Made by a program: the position numbers and the translations under genes
Shown: in pieces, positions 24,939 to 36,542 of the stretch
Position numbering within the stretch: position 1 is the first letter of the stretch
How the letters are laid out: every line of letters starts with the position of its first letter
The notes under the pieces: model-generated
Told to the model about the DNA's origin: nothing
The model's database searches: none
The model's input: only the letters and a program-made list of their open reading frames with translations
Assembly (NCBI GenBank): GCA_004335635.1
Contig: QAXH01006201.1
Coordinates: forward strand, 3,719-67,718
Reading direction: 5' to 3'
Length of the DNA stretch: 64,000 nt
DNA from: Chloromonas sp. AAM2
Taxonomy: Eukaryota; Chlorophyta; Chlorophyceae; Chlamydomonadales; Chlamydomonadaceae

Positions 24939-26311
24939 CGCAGCTCGTGACATTGTCCAGAAATGCAGCCTGACCTCGCAAGAGGGGGTGTCCAAGTGCC
25001 GTCTCAAGTCGTCCAAGGCTTGGTGCTTTTTTAATGATGGCTCCGAGAACTGGCAAACATCATTTTTTATAAATGATCCAATCATCAACCCAGTTGTTTC
25101 GCATGCTTGCACTGAACGGATGGTTCAAACTCACTGAAAACTCTCTCGCAATAGCCCTGCCTGATGACCAATTCTGAAGAGGACCTGTTGGAGCGCTTGG
25201 GTTTGGTTTGAACTGGTTTATGGTAGACGACTAGCATAATGGCATGCATGAGCTAACCGGGCAGGGCGTAACAGTGAGACCAGGATTTGAGCTGGCCAAC
25301 CGGTAGGAAGAAGAGGCGTGCGTTTCCACCTCCAGCGGAGAAGCCTGGTACTGTTACAGAGCGCGGTCCCAGAACAGCCAACAATGTCATTTGCAAGAGA
25401 GCACACAGTTCGCATCTTAAAGCACTGGAACAACATCGGTTCCAGTGGTACTCCCAAGAATTGTCCCAGAACTGGCAAACTTGTTTTTGTTTGAGCTACC
25501 TGGCAATGTTACAACAAGTTTCTGACACGCAACGAGCTGCCCCCAGAGCGCTTGGAAGCCAACAATGCCATTTGCACGCGAGCATGGAAGCAACCTGCCA
25601 GAGAGGCGACACTGGTGGAGTTTTTTTATTTTTGGCTACCTAGGCTTGGCTACCTCCCCAAGGAGGCGGGTGACCAGACAGGCAACACGTACCAAGCCAG
25701 CCTACATAGGACTGGGCTAGCCAGCGATCAGTGATAAGAATAACAGATTGAATGCATGGCTATGACTGGCCGCACGCTGCAACTAAAGGTTTATGGGACA
25801 ACGCCATCGGCATGCTTGCCAAAGGAGACGTCCAGTGTATAAAACGATGCAACGCACAGTAACAGCACACACCCAAGAGGCAGGCAGGTCACGCTCGATG
25901 AAAGCAGGACACAGCCTGGACCAAGAACAGCGTCTCAAAAATAATCTATTAGTTCAACCAGCCGACTGGCCGTGACGACATCATGCCACCCAGTACCACC
26001 CACCAACCAGTCGACTTGCGCGTGAGATGTACATGTGAGCATGCTTCAAAGAGTGCCAGCCAATCAAGTCTTGACACACCGGTTGCTTTGACACATCAAA
26101 CAGTGTGAATGCACTACCCGGCGCTGTTTTAAGAGTGGTCAACTTGCCTCAACAGACTGAATTCAACAGCGCCACAGACTGCACCACAACCAGTGGTTCG
26201 CATCATACCCATGAACTTGCAGCACATCTCAGCGCCAGGCGTAATACAGCGTCCCCAGCCGGCAGAACCCATGACCAATCCCACGTCGTAGGCTAACTGA
26301 GTGGTGTGCTG
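24939..26311. other. Spacer with dispersed repeats
   Basis: No exon recognised. Bases 25040-25068 and 25430-25489 hold copies of the (gttccagtggtactcc)aagaattgtcccagaactggcaaac family followed by T-runs. Bases 25645-25675 match 50-78. Two related stretches (ccaacaatg[tc]catttgca) occur at 25379 and 25560. Confidence 0.5.
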
Positions 26312-28195
26312 CTAGACATCCTCGAGAGTGCGCTTGAGGTTCTCCTGGATGCTTGGCCTGTTGGAAACGTCCATGCCAGTCTTCGTGCGCCTGTGCTCAA
26401 CATACTCCTGCATGGACGTGCGCATGGAGAATCCATGATCAAACGGTTGCCATCCATGCGGTCTCTGCGGCTTTGTGTGTCCTGTACGAAACAAGCACGA
26501 GTCGTTGTAGCAAGGCCAAGGACACACGGTCAAGGCTGTGGGTGGATAACTCAGCTGCACAGCCCTGCAAAAAACAGAAGTTTGCCAGTTCTGGGACAAT
26601 TCCTGTGTTCTGCACTGGAACCAGTGGTACTATGGCGCGACCTGTTTTGAAAGATTCGGTTCTCAGTGTGTCCTTCTCATCTGTGGGTCCATCCATTGTT
26701 CGTATGTTGGTTGACCATGGTGGCAAAAGTTAAGTGACGGGCAGTGGTTTTCTTGAGGCAGTCGTCTGTAACTTGAGTTGTGTGGGTGGCACAGCTTCTG
26801 GGACAATTCTGGGACACACAAGTCTGGGACACACAGCTTCTGAGACAATTGTGGCTACTCTCAGTTCTGATGTGCGTGTTTTGAAGTAGTAAACTAAGAG
26901 CGTGTGTGTGTGTGCGTGAAAGTATTGTTCTGCCACAGTGCGGGTATAAGGTGCTGGTAGACGGCACAGTGCCACTTGTGTGATACATCGACCATTACTG
27001 TGAAGACAGTGGTACTCCCCAGGAATTGTCCCAGAACTGGCAAACTTTTTTTCCTGCTTGCACATGACTAAACAATATGGAATGTAATTACAAACGGTTC
27101 ACTAACAAACAGTTGATTGCACGCTCTGCTGTCGTGGGAATACGAGGGGAACCGGTGCAAGCCTCAGTTGCCTGTCATGGCCTGTCAACAGACCAATGCA
27201 TGCATGTGAAGTTGGCAAAAGTGCTAGAACCTCTAATGTGCTCAAGGTGCTGAAAACCTCTAGTTCGACAATGTGGTACACAGACATCACCCAGACATGC
27301 TCACATGCTGGATTATCTCCACGGTTTTCTTCTGCATTTCCTCAATGGAGAGGTCAGGCGACTGTTCTGCCTTGACTATCGCCTCAGCAGCTGTGGCTAG
27401 CGGCTCAGACCAACTGAGGACAGCAGGTTGGCGTCAGACTTTGAAGAGAGCAAACAGACTAAGTGTGGACTGGCAGTGCAGGGTGAATGCGTACTATAAT
27501 TTGAATGTGCGCGCAGCCGGGCAGGCCAGGCTTGACTGCGGGATGATGCGGAAGCATGCATTTGCGCTGCCATGCACACCTGTCAAGTGCATGTCTATAC
27601 CGCAAAACGTTGTTGCAACCTGTACGTCCATCCCTGTGGGCATGCATGCGTGCATGCATGCATGCATGCATGTCACAGCTGCACGTGCTTGTGTGGGTCC
27701 CAGACTCCTACCCTTCAGCTCCTGGAATGGTGGCTTCTGTCTCCCCCCTCAGCTGCTGCTCTTTCTGCATGGAAGAACTGCAGACGGTGTGAACCCTATC
27801 AGTAGAAAAGTGCTACGCTAGGCTACCATTGCCACCAAGTGTCACAGGCAGGTGCAGAACCCTATCACGAGAATGAGACCAATGTCAGAATGGTGTGCTT
27901 GACTGTCACTGTCAGAGGGCATCAAACAAAAACGCACCAGGCGCTTCAAGGTTTCGGGTTCTTCCGGGCTCATCTTCGCGCCTGTGCGGCAGCACCTGCG
28001 CGGCGTGTAGCGTCTGCAAACAGAGGGTCGCTCGACAGGTTGCTTGTGGTGCAAGATAACAGACGCAATCCCAAGCCACGCACCGCACAAGGACAGGTGG
28101 GCGGAGAGTGCGGGCTGCGATACGCCCGCAGGCTGCGTAAGCGTGACCAGACAGGCACTGCATGGTAACAAGTTGATACAGGGCCTGTCAGACAA
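26312..28195 (-). CDS. Tandem paralogue A, unrecognised small protein
   Basis: Five exons in transcript order: 28195-28084, 27981-27938, 27764-27712, 27413-27305, 26407-26312; phases fit and give 137 aa. I do not recognise the family. Features: an N-terminal segment rich in Ala, Ser, Leu and Cys with almost no acids (possible organelle targeting); then AKMSPEEPETLKRL, KEQQLRGETEATIPGAEG, WSEPLATAAEAIVKAEQSPD, LSIEEMQKKTVEIIQH, and a C-terminal EYVEHRRTKTGMDVSNRPSIQENLKRTLEDV-like tail (31 residues). Exons 2-5 (44, 53, 109 and 96 nt) have exactly the lengths seen in paralogue B. Intron 4 is enlarged by two dispersed repeats (26568-26602, 27022-27052); a CATG repeat lies in intron 2 side at 27641-27672. 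The first exon is the least certain. Confidence 0.72.
27000..27052. repeat. Dispersed 'gtcccagaactggcaaac + T-run' repeat (representative copy)
   Basis: Consensus ends attgtcccagaactggcaaac then T5-T8, often preceded by ccagtggtactcccaaga. Other copies in this orientation: 4367-4400, 8692-8725, 23730-23762, 25040-25068, 25430-25489, 36165-36209. Inverted copies (A-run first): 22809-22842, 26568-26602, 54528-54558. Degenerate copies: 19551-19615, 55676-55700, 55890-55925. They sit in introns and spacers, never in the exons called here. Confidence 0.9.
27641..27672. repeat. CATG simple repeat
   Basis: A run of gcatgcatgcgtgcatgcatgcat type, self-complementary, in an intron of paralogue A. Confidence 0.9.
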
Positions 28196-29889
28196 AGCAT
28201 GATCCTACAGGTCCTGTCAGACAAACTGTGAAACCTCGCGCACAAGTGTAACCGTTTCAGCGAACTAACTGTCACCCGCGCTGAACATTCCTTGGCCTTG
28301 TTGCTAAGGACGCAATTGGTGGTTAACAGACCCACCAATTGGGGTGCAATACCCTTTGCAGTTACAAATCTTTGCGGCTATCTTCTTGAGCCTTCTCAGC
28401 TAGAGGCAGACGTGGCCCTGAACAATCCGGCGAATTATGAGTAGCATTGCACAATCCACACCAGCCAGAAAAGCAAGACAGGAAGGATGCGCAAAAGCTG
28501 AAGACTAGTTGCAAGTTATCTCTCGTTTAAACTTCATTGACCCTACGAGTTGCCATTTCACTAGCTCTGACACTGACCCTACCCTGACAATCTTTCACTT
28601 CATGCCATATGTATGGCTAACAGGATGCTTTCGGAAGGCGTTCTGTGGGGTGATGGCCACAAGGGCCCCACCACCCCTTGCTGACACGGCCAGATTCCCC
28701 TTTGCTAGGAGAAATGGTTGCAATTTGCGCAGATAGTTTGAGCAAACTAACTGTCGTCCGCGCTCAACATTCCTTGGCCTTGCTGACACAATGTTGTTGG
28801 TTAACAGACCCACCATCAAATGCAATTCCCCTTACAGTTAAAACCCTTCATGCAATTTGCGCAATCATTTGATATTTGCGTTTGACGTGCTTCATGGTGT
28901 GCACTCCCTCCTTGTAAGTATGTGAGCAGCTGCTTGGCACCACCATGTTTGTTTGGGCGTTACCAGCTGATGCTCCGTTGCAACAGCCGCCCACCAGTTT
29001 GCCTTGCTGGCGCTCCTGGCTCTGTAGGCTTTGCAGCAGGAGGCAGCACCAGTTGGTGAACTCAAGCAGGCTGCAGCCAAGCAGTATCCAATCAGTTGAT
29101 CGGCAGGGTGCGGGCCTTTTTGCCTGCCTGCCTGCAGCAGCCCAGCTGCAACAGTCGCAGTAGCCTGGTCATATCACGCATGCGTGCTCAAGCACCCAAC
29201 AGTTTTCTGCCTGCCCTATTCATACATGACATGATCACATTTCCATAGCTGACCACACCAACAAAGCCATGCCACGCCTTCTGCCTGAGCTCACAATTGA
29301 TTGGATGCGCCTTCAAACGATAACTATTAGACTGTGAAGCCATTCCACGCAGCCTTGTTTGAAATATCCATATGCCGGTAACCAACAACTCTTGGCACGT
29401 CACCAGTAGTAGCGACATGGAGTGAGAGTAACTGGGGTGAGGACCTGTGACTTGGTAAGACAAGCCCAGTCTTGAACAGTCAGTTTTCAACAGTCCCCAA
29501 TTGTTACATGAGTATAGCTCTTGCAGCCATGCTCAACAATTCCAGCGACGTGCTCTTGTACAGTACATCGTATGACCACTGGTCAGTACGACCCAAACTA
29601 CAAATGGCGGTTTCCAATGTAATAATCCACAGAGACCTGTAACAGGTCAGGTCATGGTACAAGTTCACATAACTAGCCGCACGCCAAAGAACTGCTAACG
29701 AGTGTCTTGATCAACATGCGCCGCCTGCCTACCAACGAATATTCAATGCCTCATTCCACTGCACTACTGTACACTGCACAAATCCAACGCTTGGACCGGC
29801 CCTTAATACATTTCCCGTAATCAGACACAAGTCCTCCTCTAACGACATCAAACAAACCCCCTCTAGCGCAATTCTCAGGTGTCTGCTGC
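28196..29889. other. Spacer between the tandem paralogues, with local repeats
   Basis: A stretch of about 110 bp (actaactgtc..ccgcgct.aacattccttggcc ... gttaacagacccacca) is present at 28255-28365 and again at 28740-28845. Bases 28677-28735 and 28850-28915 are the two halves, inverted, of the repeat seen whole at 247-352; the second 110-bp unit lies between the halves. No exon recognised. Confidence 0.55.
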
Positions 29890-31212
29890 TCAGGTGTTCC
29901 TGAGTGTCTGCTCGATGTTGTCCCTGATGCTGGGATGGCTGGACACGTCCAGGCCGGACTTTGCAGTAGTGGTCTCCACATACACCTGCTGTGAGGCAAG
30001 GGCAGAGCTCACAAGGTCAGTCACGTCTGCATGGCTCTGCAATGTGCCAAACAACCGATGCCAAGCAAAAATGCCAGAATTCCTAGTCTTTGCACCAACG
30101 TAGATGATACACATGCTATGCTTAGACACATGCACAATAGGCACAGAATTAATGAAATCAATGAAAATGTAGTAGATGATCACATGATATGTGCTCCTCA
30201 CACGCGCACCGCCTTGGTATCGGTTGCTTGCTTCTATTGTCACAGGCGTCCCTTGTGTCCTACGTTGTGGTGGTGCTGGTTGTGTCCTACACACACGACA
30301 ACAATCCGGTCTCATCATCTGCATGTCTGTGTGGGTGCGTCTGGCCACTAGAAGACCGACCAGGTTTCATCACAACTGTGGCTTCCGCACCTTCTTTATC
30401 ACCTCCACGGTCTGCTTCTGCATCTCTTCAACAGAAACTTCAGGGGCCCGCTCTGCCTTCACCACCGCCTCAGCTGTTGTGGCCAAGGATTGGGACCACC
30501 TGCGGAGAGAAAGTGAGAACTGTATCTGTTTGCGTTTGTATCATTCTAGGGGGTTGTATCACAACGTAGGACACAAGGGAATCCACAGCGTGCTACAAAG
30601 CGCCCGCCGTTTACTGACGAGCTTCCAGCAAAACGGCGTGTCTGCCAGGCCCTGGACCAGAGAATTCTGACCTGGAGTGGAAAGTTGGGAATGCATGTTG
30701 CTTGGGGTGTCCAAGTGTGGCACTGTATGGCCTAACCAGATCATGTGGCGGTTCAGCTACATGCTACAGTATGATTGCGTGCGTGCATGCAGGCCGGGTT
30801 TGCATCTAAGACATGCATGTTGGTGCATAACTTACCCTTCAGTGCCAGGAATGCTGACCTCGGACTCGCCCCTTAGATGCTTCTCTTTCTGCGCAGCGCA
30901 GCGAACAATTCCAGTAAGGGTTGTGCATTGTACGGCATGGTAGCCCCTGGAAAAGCTGTGTCACGTCCCGGCATGCATCAAACGCCGCTCACCAGTCGCT
31001 GGAGATTTTCGGGCTCCTCTTCGCTCATCTTGGCACCTGTGCGAGAGTACCTGCACAGCAGCCAAAGGCCGAAGCCCGATCAGTTCATCGTATTGCCAGC
31101 AACCTGAAGAACAACCCTACTGCCAGATCACGGCCCACGTACCGGACGGCCAGGATCTGCTGACTGCTGCGGAGACTGCAAGCGCCGGCGCTGCCGCACG
31201 CCGCGTATACAT
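29890..31212 (-). CDS. Tandem paralogue B, unrecognised small protein
   Basis: Five exons in transcript order: 31212-31143, 31036-30993, 30888-30836, 30499-30391, 29985-29890; 372 nt, 123 aa, phases closed. It reads as a basic Ala/Arg/Ser leader (MYTRRAAAPALAVSAAVSRS, typical of mitochondrial or plastid presequences), then GAKMSEEEPENLQRL, KEKHLRGESEVSIPGTEG, WSQSLATTAEAVVKAERAPE, VSVEEMQKQTVEVIKK and a tail with AKSGLDVSSHPSIRDNIEQTLRNT. Exons 2-5 match paralogue A in length and splice phase, and the residues align without gaps, so this is a real duplicated gene. Function unknown; conserved blocks are short charged helices without catalytic signatures. Probably soluble in an organelle (inference). 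Confidence 0.78.
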
Positions 31213-33400
31213 GACGAGCCAGAGACTGCATTGATCAGGCTTTTGATTTGAAGATCAAGGTGAAGTGGTGTTGCGAACTTCGCTCTTTGTGCCGATTTGG
31301 AAGAGGATTCACAGGCGTACAGCAGGTTTGCCAGTGGCTATCCGCGTAGTTTGCAACGGAGTAAGATGGACTGAGTCAAATGAAGCGAGGGTGTGTGTCC
31401 CGTGTCCGCACTAAAACAATTGGAGTCCCTTTCTGACGTCATGGCCACGTGGGGCAGCATGTGGCGCCCACCATCAGCAACTTTGGGCTGCAGACGTCTT
31501 GCAGGACAAAGACCATACGCAGGAACGCCCAGGTTGGACGACATGGTCCATTTCGCCGTTGAAAGGTTTCGTTGCAAACAGATGTTTGTGCGTAATCTGC
31601 ATGTGGTCACCCCCAAACACCGCGCATGGGGCCAACTCACCGGCTGCACCGGCAAACTCAGTCACTACTCTACTGGCTGGCTGTAGCGTCCACGTAGAGT
31701 ACCAGGGTCAGGGCTAGTCAGAGAGGCAGGGGCTGCAGACGCTATTCCAACCGAGTGTCAGGTGTGATGTCTAGTGACAAGTCAAGTCATCGCTTCCAAG
31801 GTAGCATGTGGCGCCCATCATGTCGGGTGTTCAGCTACTGCTTGCTCCCTGAACTGCTTGCGCAACGCGCAATATGCCCATTGGCAGGGCCTGGATTAGC
31901 CTGCCCATTGCAGGGCCGCGTGGCAGGAAGCATGTTCTTGTTGTCACGGCGGAGGGTACATTAACAACACAGACACACCAGCAAGGCGTGTCAGCCAACT
32001 AATCAGGCATCGCCCGTGATAAGGGGACTGTAGGCCATCATGGTATGATCATGATCATGATCATTATAATGGTAGGTCGCATGGATGCTCCGCAGTCCTC
32101 TGATCAAGGCGACTTGTGATCAACTGGCTGACACGCCATGTTGGTGAGTTTGTGTGATCATTCTGCTGGTCTGTGGGCCACCTGTCGTGCGTGACTTGAA
32201 GATGAACCATCTATCAAGTACAGGAAATAATACAGATGTGAGCTGACGCCATTGTGTCTCTGCGAAGTGCAGCGCGTGCTTTTGGTGCGCACTCCCTCCT
32301 TGCAACCACACATGGCACGGCACGACACTTGCAACCACACATGGCACAGTGCTGAGTGACAAATGGCCGCCTAGGCTTCCCCCTTTCCCCTTACTCTACT
32401 CTAGTCGCATTGCCCCATTTTGGCTGTTGGCTGTATGATTGTCTTTGGCACATCGGCCCGTGTAAATGGGCGTTGATTGGGGTTTTGATTCATGCGGGCT
32501 TGATGTGTCGTCAAACTGCCGTAGTAGATACATGCGTTGGACGTGCTACATGGTGTGCACTCCCTCTTTGTAACTCTACAACCCCCAAAGTGCTCAAAGT
32601 CACATGTGGCGAGTGCACTGGCGTCAGCAGCGATTATCAATGCATTCCCCTGTTCAAAGTGTTGAGCGTCTTTAGATTCATTCTGAACAGGAGAATGCAT
32701 TGACAATCGCCGCTAAGTGATAATGGCGTCACCACATCACTTGATGTGTCTTTGAGCGTTATCTGTGTAGAGTGTCTGATCTGCGACGTCTTACAGAACA
32801 CTGCAGAGACAGTAGGAGAAAAAAAGTTTCTGAACTGGCTGCCAACATGAACTTGGCATGTTGGAATTCACATGCCAAAATGCACTGCCATGTAATCTGC
32901 CGAGTCCGGCAGCCTCAACTGCGTTCTCAGAGTGTGTGATTTACAAAGCAGCCTTGGCTTTGGTATGAGCACTCCGCATAACCATCCTTACACACCCAAG
33001 TGCGTGTCAACAGCACTTCAGACTGCCTCCCCCTTTCCTCCCCAAACATGGCTAAACAATCTGACATCGCTGGTAATTTTCAAGGCTTCTTCGGTTGCAG
33101 TGCATACGCAGACAGCACAGGCAAGCCAACTCACGTATGTTGGTGTTTGATTGCGCCTCTGCAACGCTAGTTGATGGCGGCACTGGGACGTGCCACGACA
33201 GTGAATATACATGCATGGTCGTCACGAGTGCACATGCTCTGCAGCGGCTCAGCTAGCCTGCGTGCAAGCAGCCTGTTCAACCATGCCAGCGGCATAATGA
33301 CAGCATCCAGTCCGATTGTCTTGAGTCTTGACCAGGCCATTGCAAGTTTGTGTACAGGCCATTGTTCCTGAGTACAAAATCCAAAAAATACCGTCCAGCG
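31213..33400. other. Spacer, no gene recognised
   Basis: Open frames are short and lack splice support. The ggagggagtgcacacc repeat occurs inverted near 32285-32303 and 32525-32575. A run of atgatc units (32044-32067) forms a palindromic simple repeat. The stretch gcatgtggcgcccaccatcag at 31458 has a weaker echo at 31804. Confidence 0.45.
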
Positions 33401-34064
33401 ACATCCAGCAGTTGCTTGCACGGAATTCCACGTACTCTCTAGGTTGTGGGATGTTACGTATCCAGCCCAAAGATTGCCAGTCTGTTGTCGTTGCCAATGG
33501 CTGAGAGCTGCCGCTGACTCAGGCCCGTTACCCTGCAAGCGGCCAGACATGCACACACGCTTTGTCTTTGCCACCTTGCCTGTAGTGACAACATCAGAAT
33601 CTTCCAGAGGTGACCTGTGACATTGCTGCGAGTGGCAACTCGTGCCGTGCTATCACAGACAGGAAGGATGAACTGCATGCCTGCAGTTCCACCCCTTCAG
33701 GCCGTACTCAAACACCGAAACCTAGCAGCTCCGTTCCTTACAACCGTGACAGATGCTGTGACCGATGTTTGTGCAGCAGCTTGGGCTGCAGCTACTCAGT
33801 TCATCCCCAGCCCCAACCCAGACCCACCCGTGGGGGTAGGTGCGGGGCAGGTCCAGCGCAGCCACGGGCAGGAACAGAGCGGTGGGCAACCATGCACCGG
33901 GCGGCATGGCCTGCGGGAGCGGTCGAGCAATACAAACACAAGTGAGCAATGAGGTAACTAAACGCACTTGAGGTCCATGTGCCTCCGCACACATACAATA
34001 CAAGCAATAAAAACAAAACTGAGCTTCCGTTCCAAACCTTTCAGCCAAACCCTGCCAGCCCCAC

Positions 34065-34133
34065 CTGCCCGAAGTCGATCAGGCCCACCGCGACATCCCC
34101 GATCTCGTCAGTGCAGAGCCGCAGGTGCGCTTA
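34065..34133 (-). pseudogene. Possible fragment of an ABC1/ADCK-like kinase exon
   Basis: The minus strand reads LRLCTDEIGDVAVGLIDFGQ, then a donor-like gtgggg. GLIDFGQ resembles the metal-binding DFG region of ABC1-family atypical kinases. Neighbouring frames (33.2-34.0 kb) do not supply the rest of such a kinase in a consistent phase, so this is either a relic or coincidence. Confidence 0.2.
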
Positions 34134-34221
34134 CTAAAAGTAAATTAAGAAGGCCCTCCTTCTGGTTCCCACCACTCAACACGCGCGGTGCTTGAAGTTA
34201 TGCAGGTGTATTCATTGTTCG

Positions 34222-36048
34222 CTACTGCTCAGCTTGTGCCCCACCAATGTCACATGGATGGAGTAGCCTTGCATCTAGCATTCCCTGGAAAAGGCAACTG
34301 GTGATACTGGCCTCTACCATTGTTGTGCCCACGTCGCCCTAAGAACAAACACAAGTACAAGCCTCAAGAATGCATCCCACCAGCACAATTCCATCGCAGT
34401 AACCGTCAAAACGACACCACCGCACACCATTTGCACATGTGCCCCCTCACCTGCACGACCCCCAGCACCGGAGTGAAGCCTGTGCACTGAGTTGCGCAGG
34501 CCTGCGCTGCGCTGATGGAGCCGCTGCCGATCAGCCGCCAGGAGCCGGCCTGCTCGTACCGCTGTAACAGGTGCAGCAACACGGGAGACAGGACAGACAG
34601 GCAGACCTCAGTGTTTATATTTGTTGAAGTATGCCGATCATTGGTAGCTGCGGCAAACAGAGGCATGCTATCAACTGCCGACGTAGCTGTAGTCCTTTAC
34701 TTGTGGAACATGGACATTGTGAACAGAACAGGGAGGATTTGCCACCAACAGGCGACGCGCTCAAAATAGTTGCTGAGGACATGTGTTCTGTATTCAATTG
34801 TCAGAGTATGCCGCTCAATAATTCAAGTCATGAAATTACCTCACCTCCAGCACCATCCACAGGGGGCACGTGCTACCCAACACGTGGTCCCACGTGACAG
34901 GCTCCCCCTGGCGCACGTTTTTGTGGCTGGGCCCGGTCACTAGGCAGGGTGGCAGGCACCAGCCGGGCGGCGGCATGACGATCTTGCCGTTCCGCACCTG
35001 GTAACCAGCGCAAAACGTAAAACCGGAACTAGGTATCAGTTGTGCATCAGGCTGTCACGATTTGCTACAGAAGTGACACGGTTTACGGTGCGTAGGCGGC
35101 TGTCATGATGCTCCAGTTGCTACACAACGGCAAGCATGTTCCAGCACTTGTCTTGCAGTTGAGGGGCTGTTGACAAGTTGCGACTGCAATCCTCTGCCTG
35201 ACTGGTTGTGGCTGACTATCCTCAAACTAGTTGATAACAGGGTGCATAGTGATGCTCTAGCCTGGCTTGCCCCTCTGTGCAGACCTCTTCAAAACACTTA
35301 CCTGCACCGGCTGGTATGTTTGCCCGCACCGCAGTGCGGCGAGAAGAAGGGCCAGCGGCCTGCAGGCCAGGCAGGGAGCGCAGGCAACAGTTGCACCAGC
35401 ACCTCGGTGCTACCAGTACCGCATTGAAAGGGGACAGAGTAAAGACACAACCCAGTGTGCACACATGAGCCACGACGCAGCACCTCAAGCAGCGGTTGAA
35501 GCCGTTCTTGTGTCCATACCGTGTTGTGAAGGGCTGCCGGGGCGTGTGTGTGTTCTCACCCACCTGAACAGCTTGGCTGGTGGCTGGATCGGCAGAGGGG
35601 CAGTGGAGCCGACCACCAGCGTCTGGACCTACGGGCGTAAGGCAGTTGGGGACAGGCCAGGTTGAAACTGACCCGGCTCATGTTGGACTGCAGAAAGGCT
35701 GCCTACACAAACACGTGCATGTGCGCAAATACAGCAGTATTGCGTGCAGGCATAAGAAACCACGCCTGTCCAGTAAATCCAAGCCTTCTTTGCTCCTACT
35801 GCATACTGCACCTTTAATCAAGCGGGCAGCACTGCATACGCCATGCTGAGTATGCACAGAGTTGCATGTGAGCTACAAAGTCAGCATGCAATGCGGCCAT
35901 AGCAATCACATCTAGGTATGTCAACTTCCGACTCACATGCAATGAGCCGCCCTCATGCAGCTTCATCAATTGGTTGCAGGTCACAAGCAGCACATTAGGC
36001 TCCTGGTTGTACTTCAACCGCAGGATGACTGACCAGTAGGGAGCGATC
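34222..36048 (-). CDS. Unidentified multi-exon gene (5' end and one joint unresolved)
   Basis: Supported blocks in transcript order: 36048-35937 (IAPYWSVILRLKYNQEPNVLL, CNQLMKLHEGG), 35628-35564 (VQTLVVGSTAPLPIQPPAKLF), 35409-35302 (STEVLVQLLPALPAWPAGRW), 34997-34845 (GKIVMPPPGWCLPPCLVTGP, NVRQGEPVTWDHVLG, CPLWMVLE), 34561-34451 (RYEQAGSWRLIGSGSISAAQ), 34338-34222 (GDVGTTMVEASITSCLFQGM, stop). The last three join in phase 0. The joint between 35302 and 34997 is out of phase, so an exon is missing or a boundary is wrong. I do not recognise the family; no kinase, transporter or nuclease signature is visible. Blocks have protein-like composition and good acceptors (tgcag, gttacag, ttcttag). Confidence 0.6.
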
Positions 36049-36542
36049 CTGCGGCAATGAACACTAGTGAAAAAAACTGACATCAGACAAGCATCTGCAC
36101 CTGCATATTGCCACTGCGATGTGGCTGAAAAGAATTGTTCTCCACCACTCCACATCTCACACCACTAAGGGTGCCCAAGAATTGTCCCAGAACTGGCAAA
36201 CTTTTTTTGTGTGCATCCAAACTGGAGGTCCTCACAATCAGAATCAATGCTCATGCACATTATGCCACAGCGGTCATTTAACTTGTTTTGACATGTGGAA
36301 GTTGCATGTTTGCCTACATAAAACCAGCACAAGGATGCTTTTCAAGTACGTCATGTGCTACAAGCAACTAGACCTTGTCTACAGCAACTAGACCTTGCTC
36401 AACTAAAGAAGAGACACACATGATGCTCGTATCTGTTCATGACCTGCTGACATGCGGCGTCATAAGCGCCAGTAAGACACACTACACGAAATGCATGCTC
36501 ATGCACAAGGCTGTTCACGCATGCCCCTTCACCTCTGCTCAC

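Noticed and set aside
31393..31965. Plus-strand frames around 31.4-32.0 kb as a gene
   Set aside because: Two overlapping frames of similar length on both strands, no donor/acceptor logic and no motif.
33167..34048. Remaining exons for an ABC1-like kinase
   Set aside because: Only GLIDFGQ resembles the family; adjoining frames (for example VTGLSQRQLSAIGNDNRLAI) do not join in phase and lack other ABC1 motifs.
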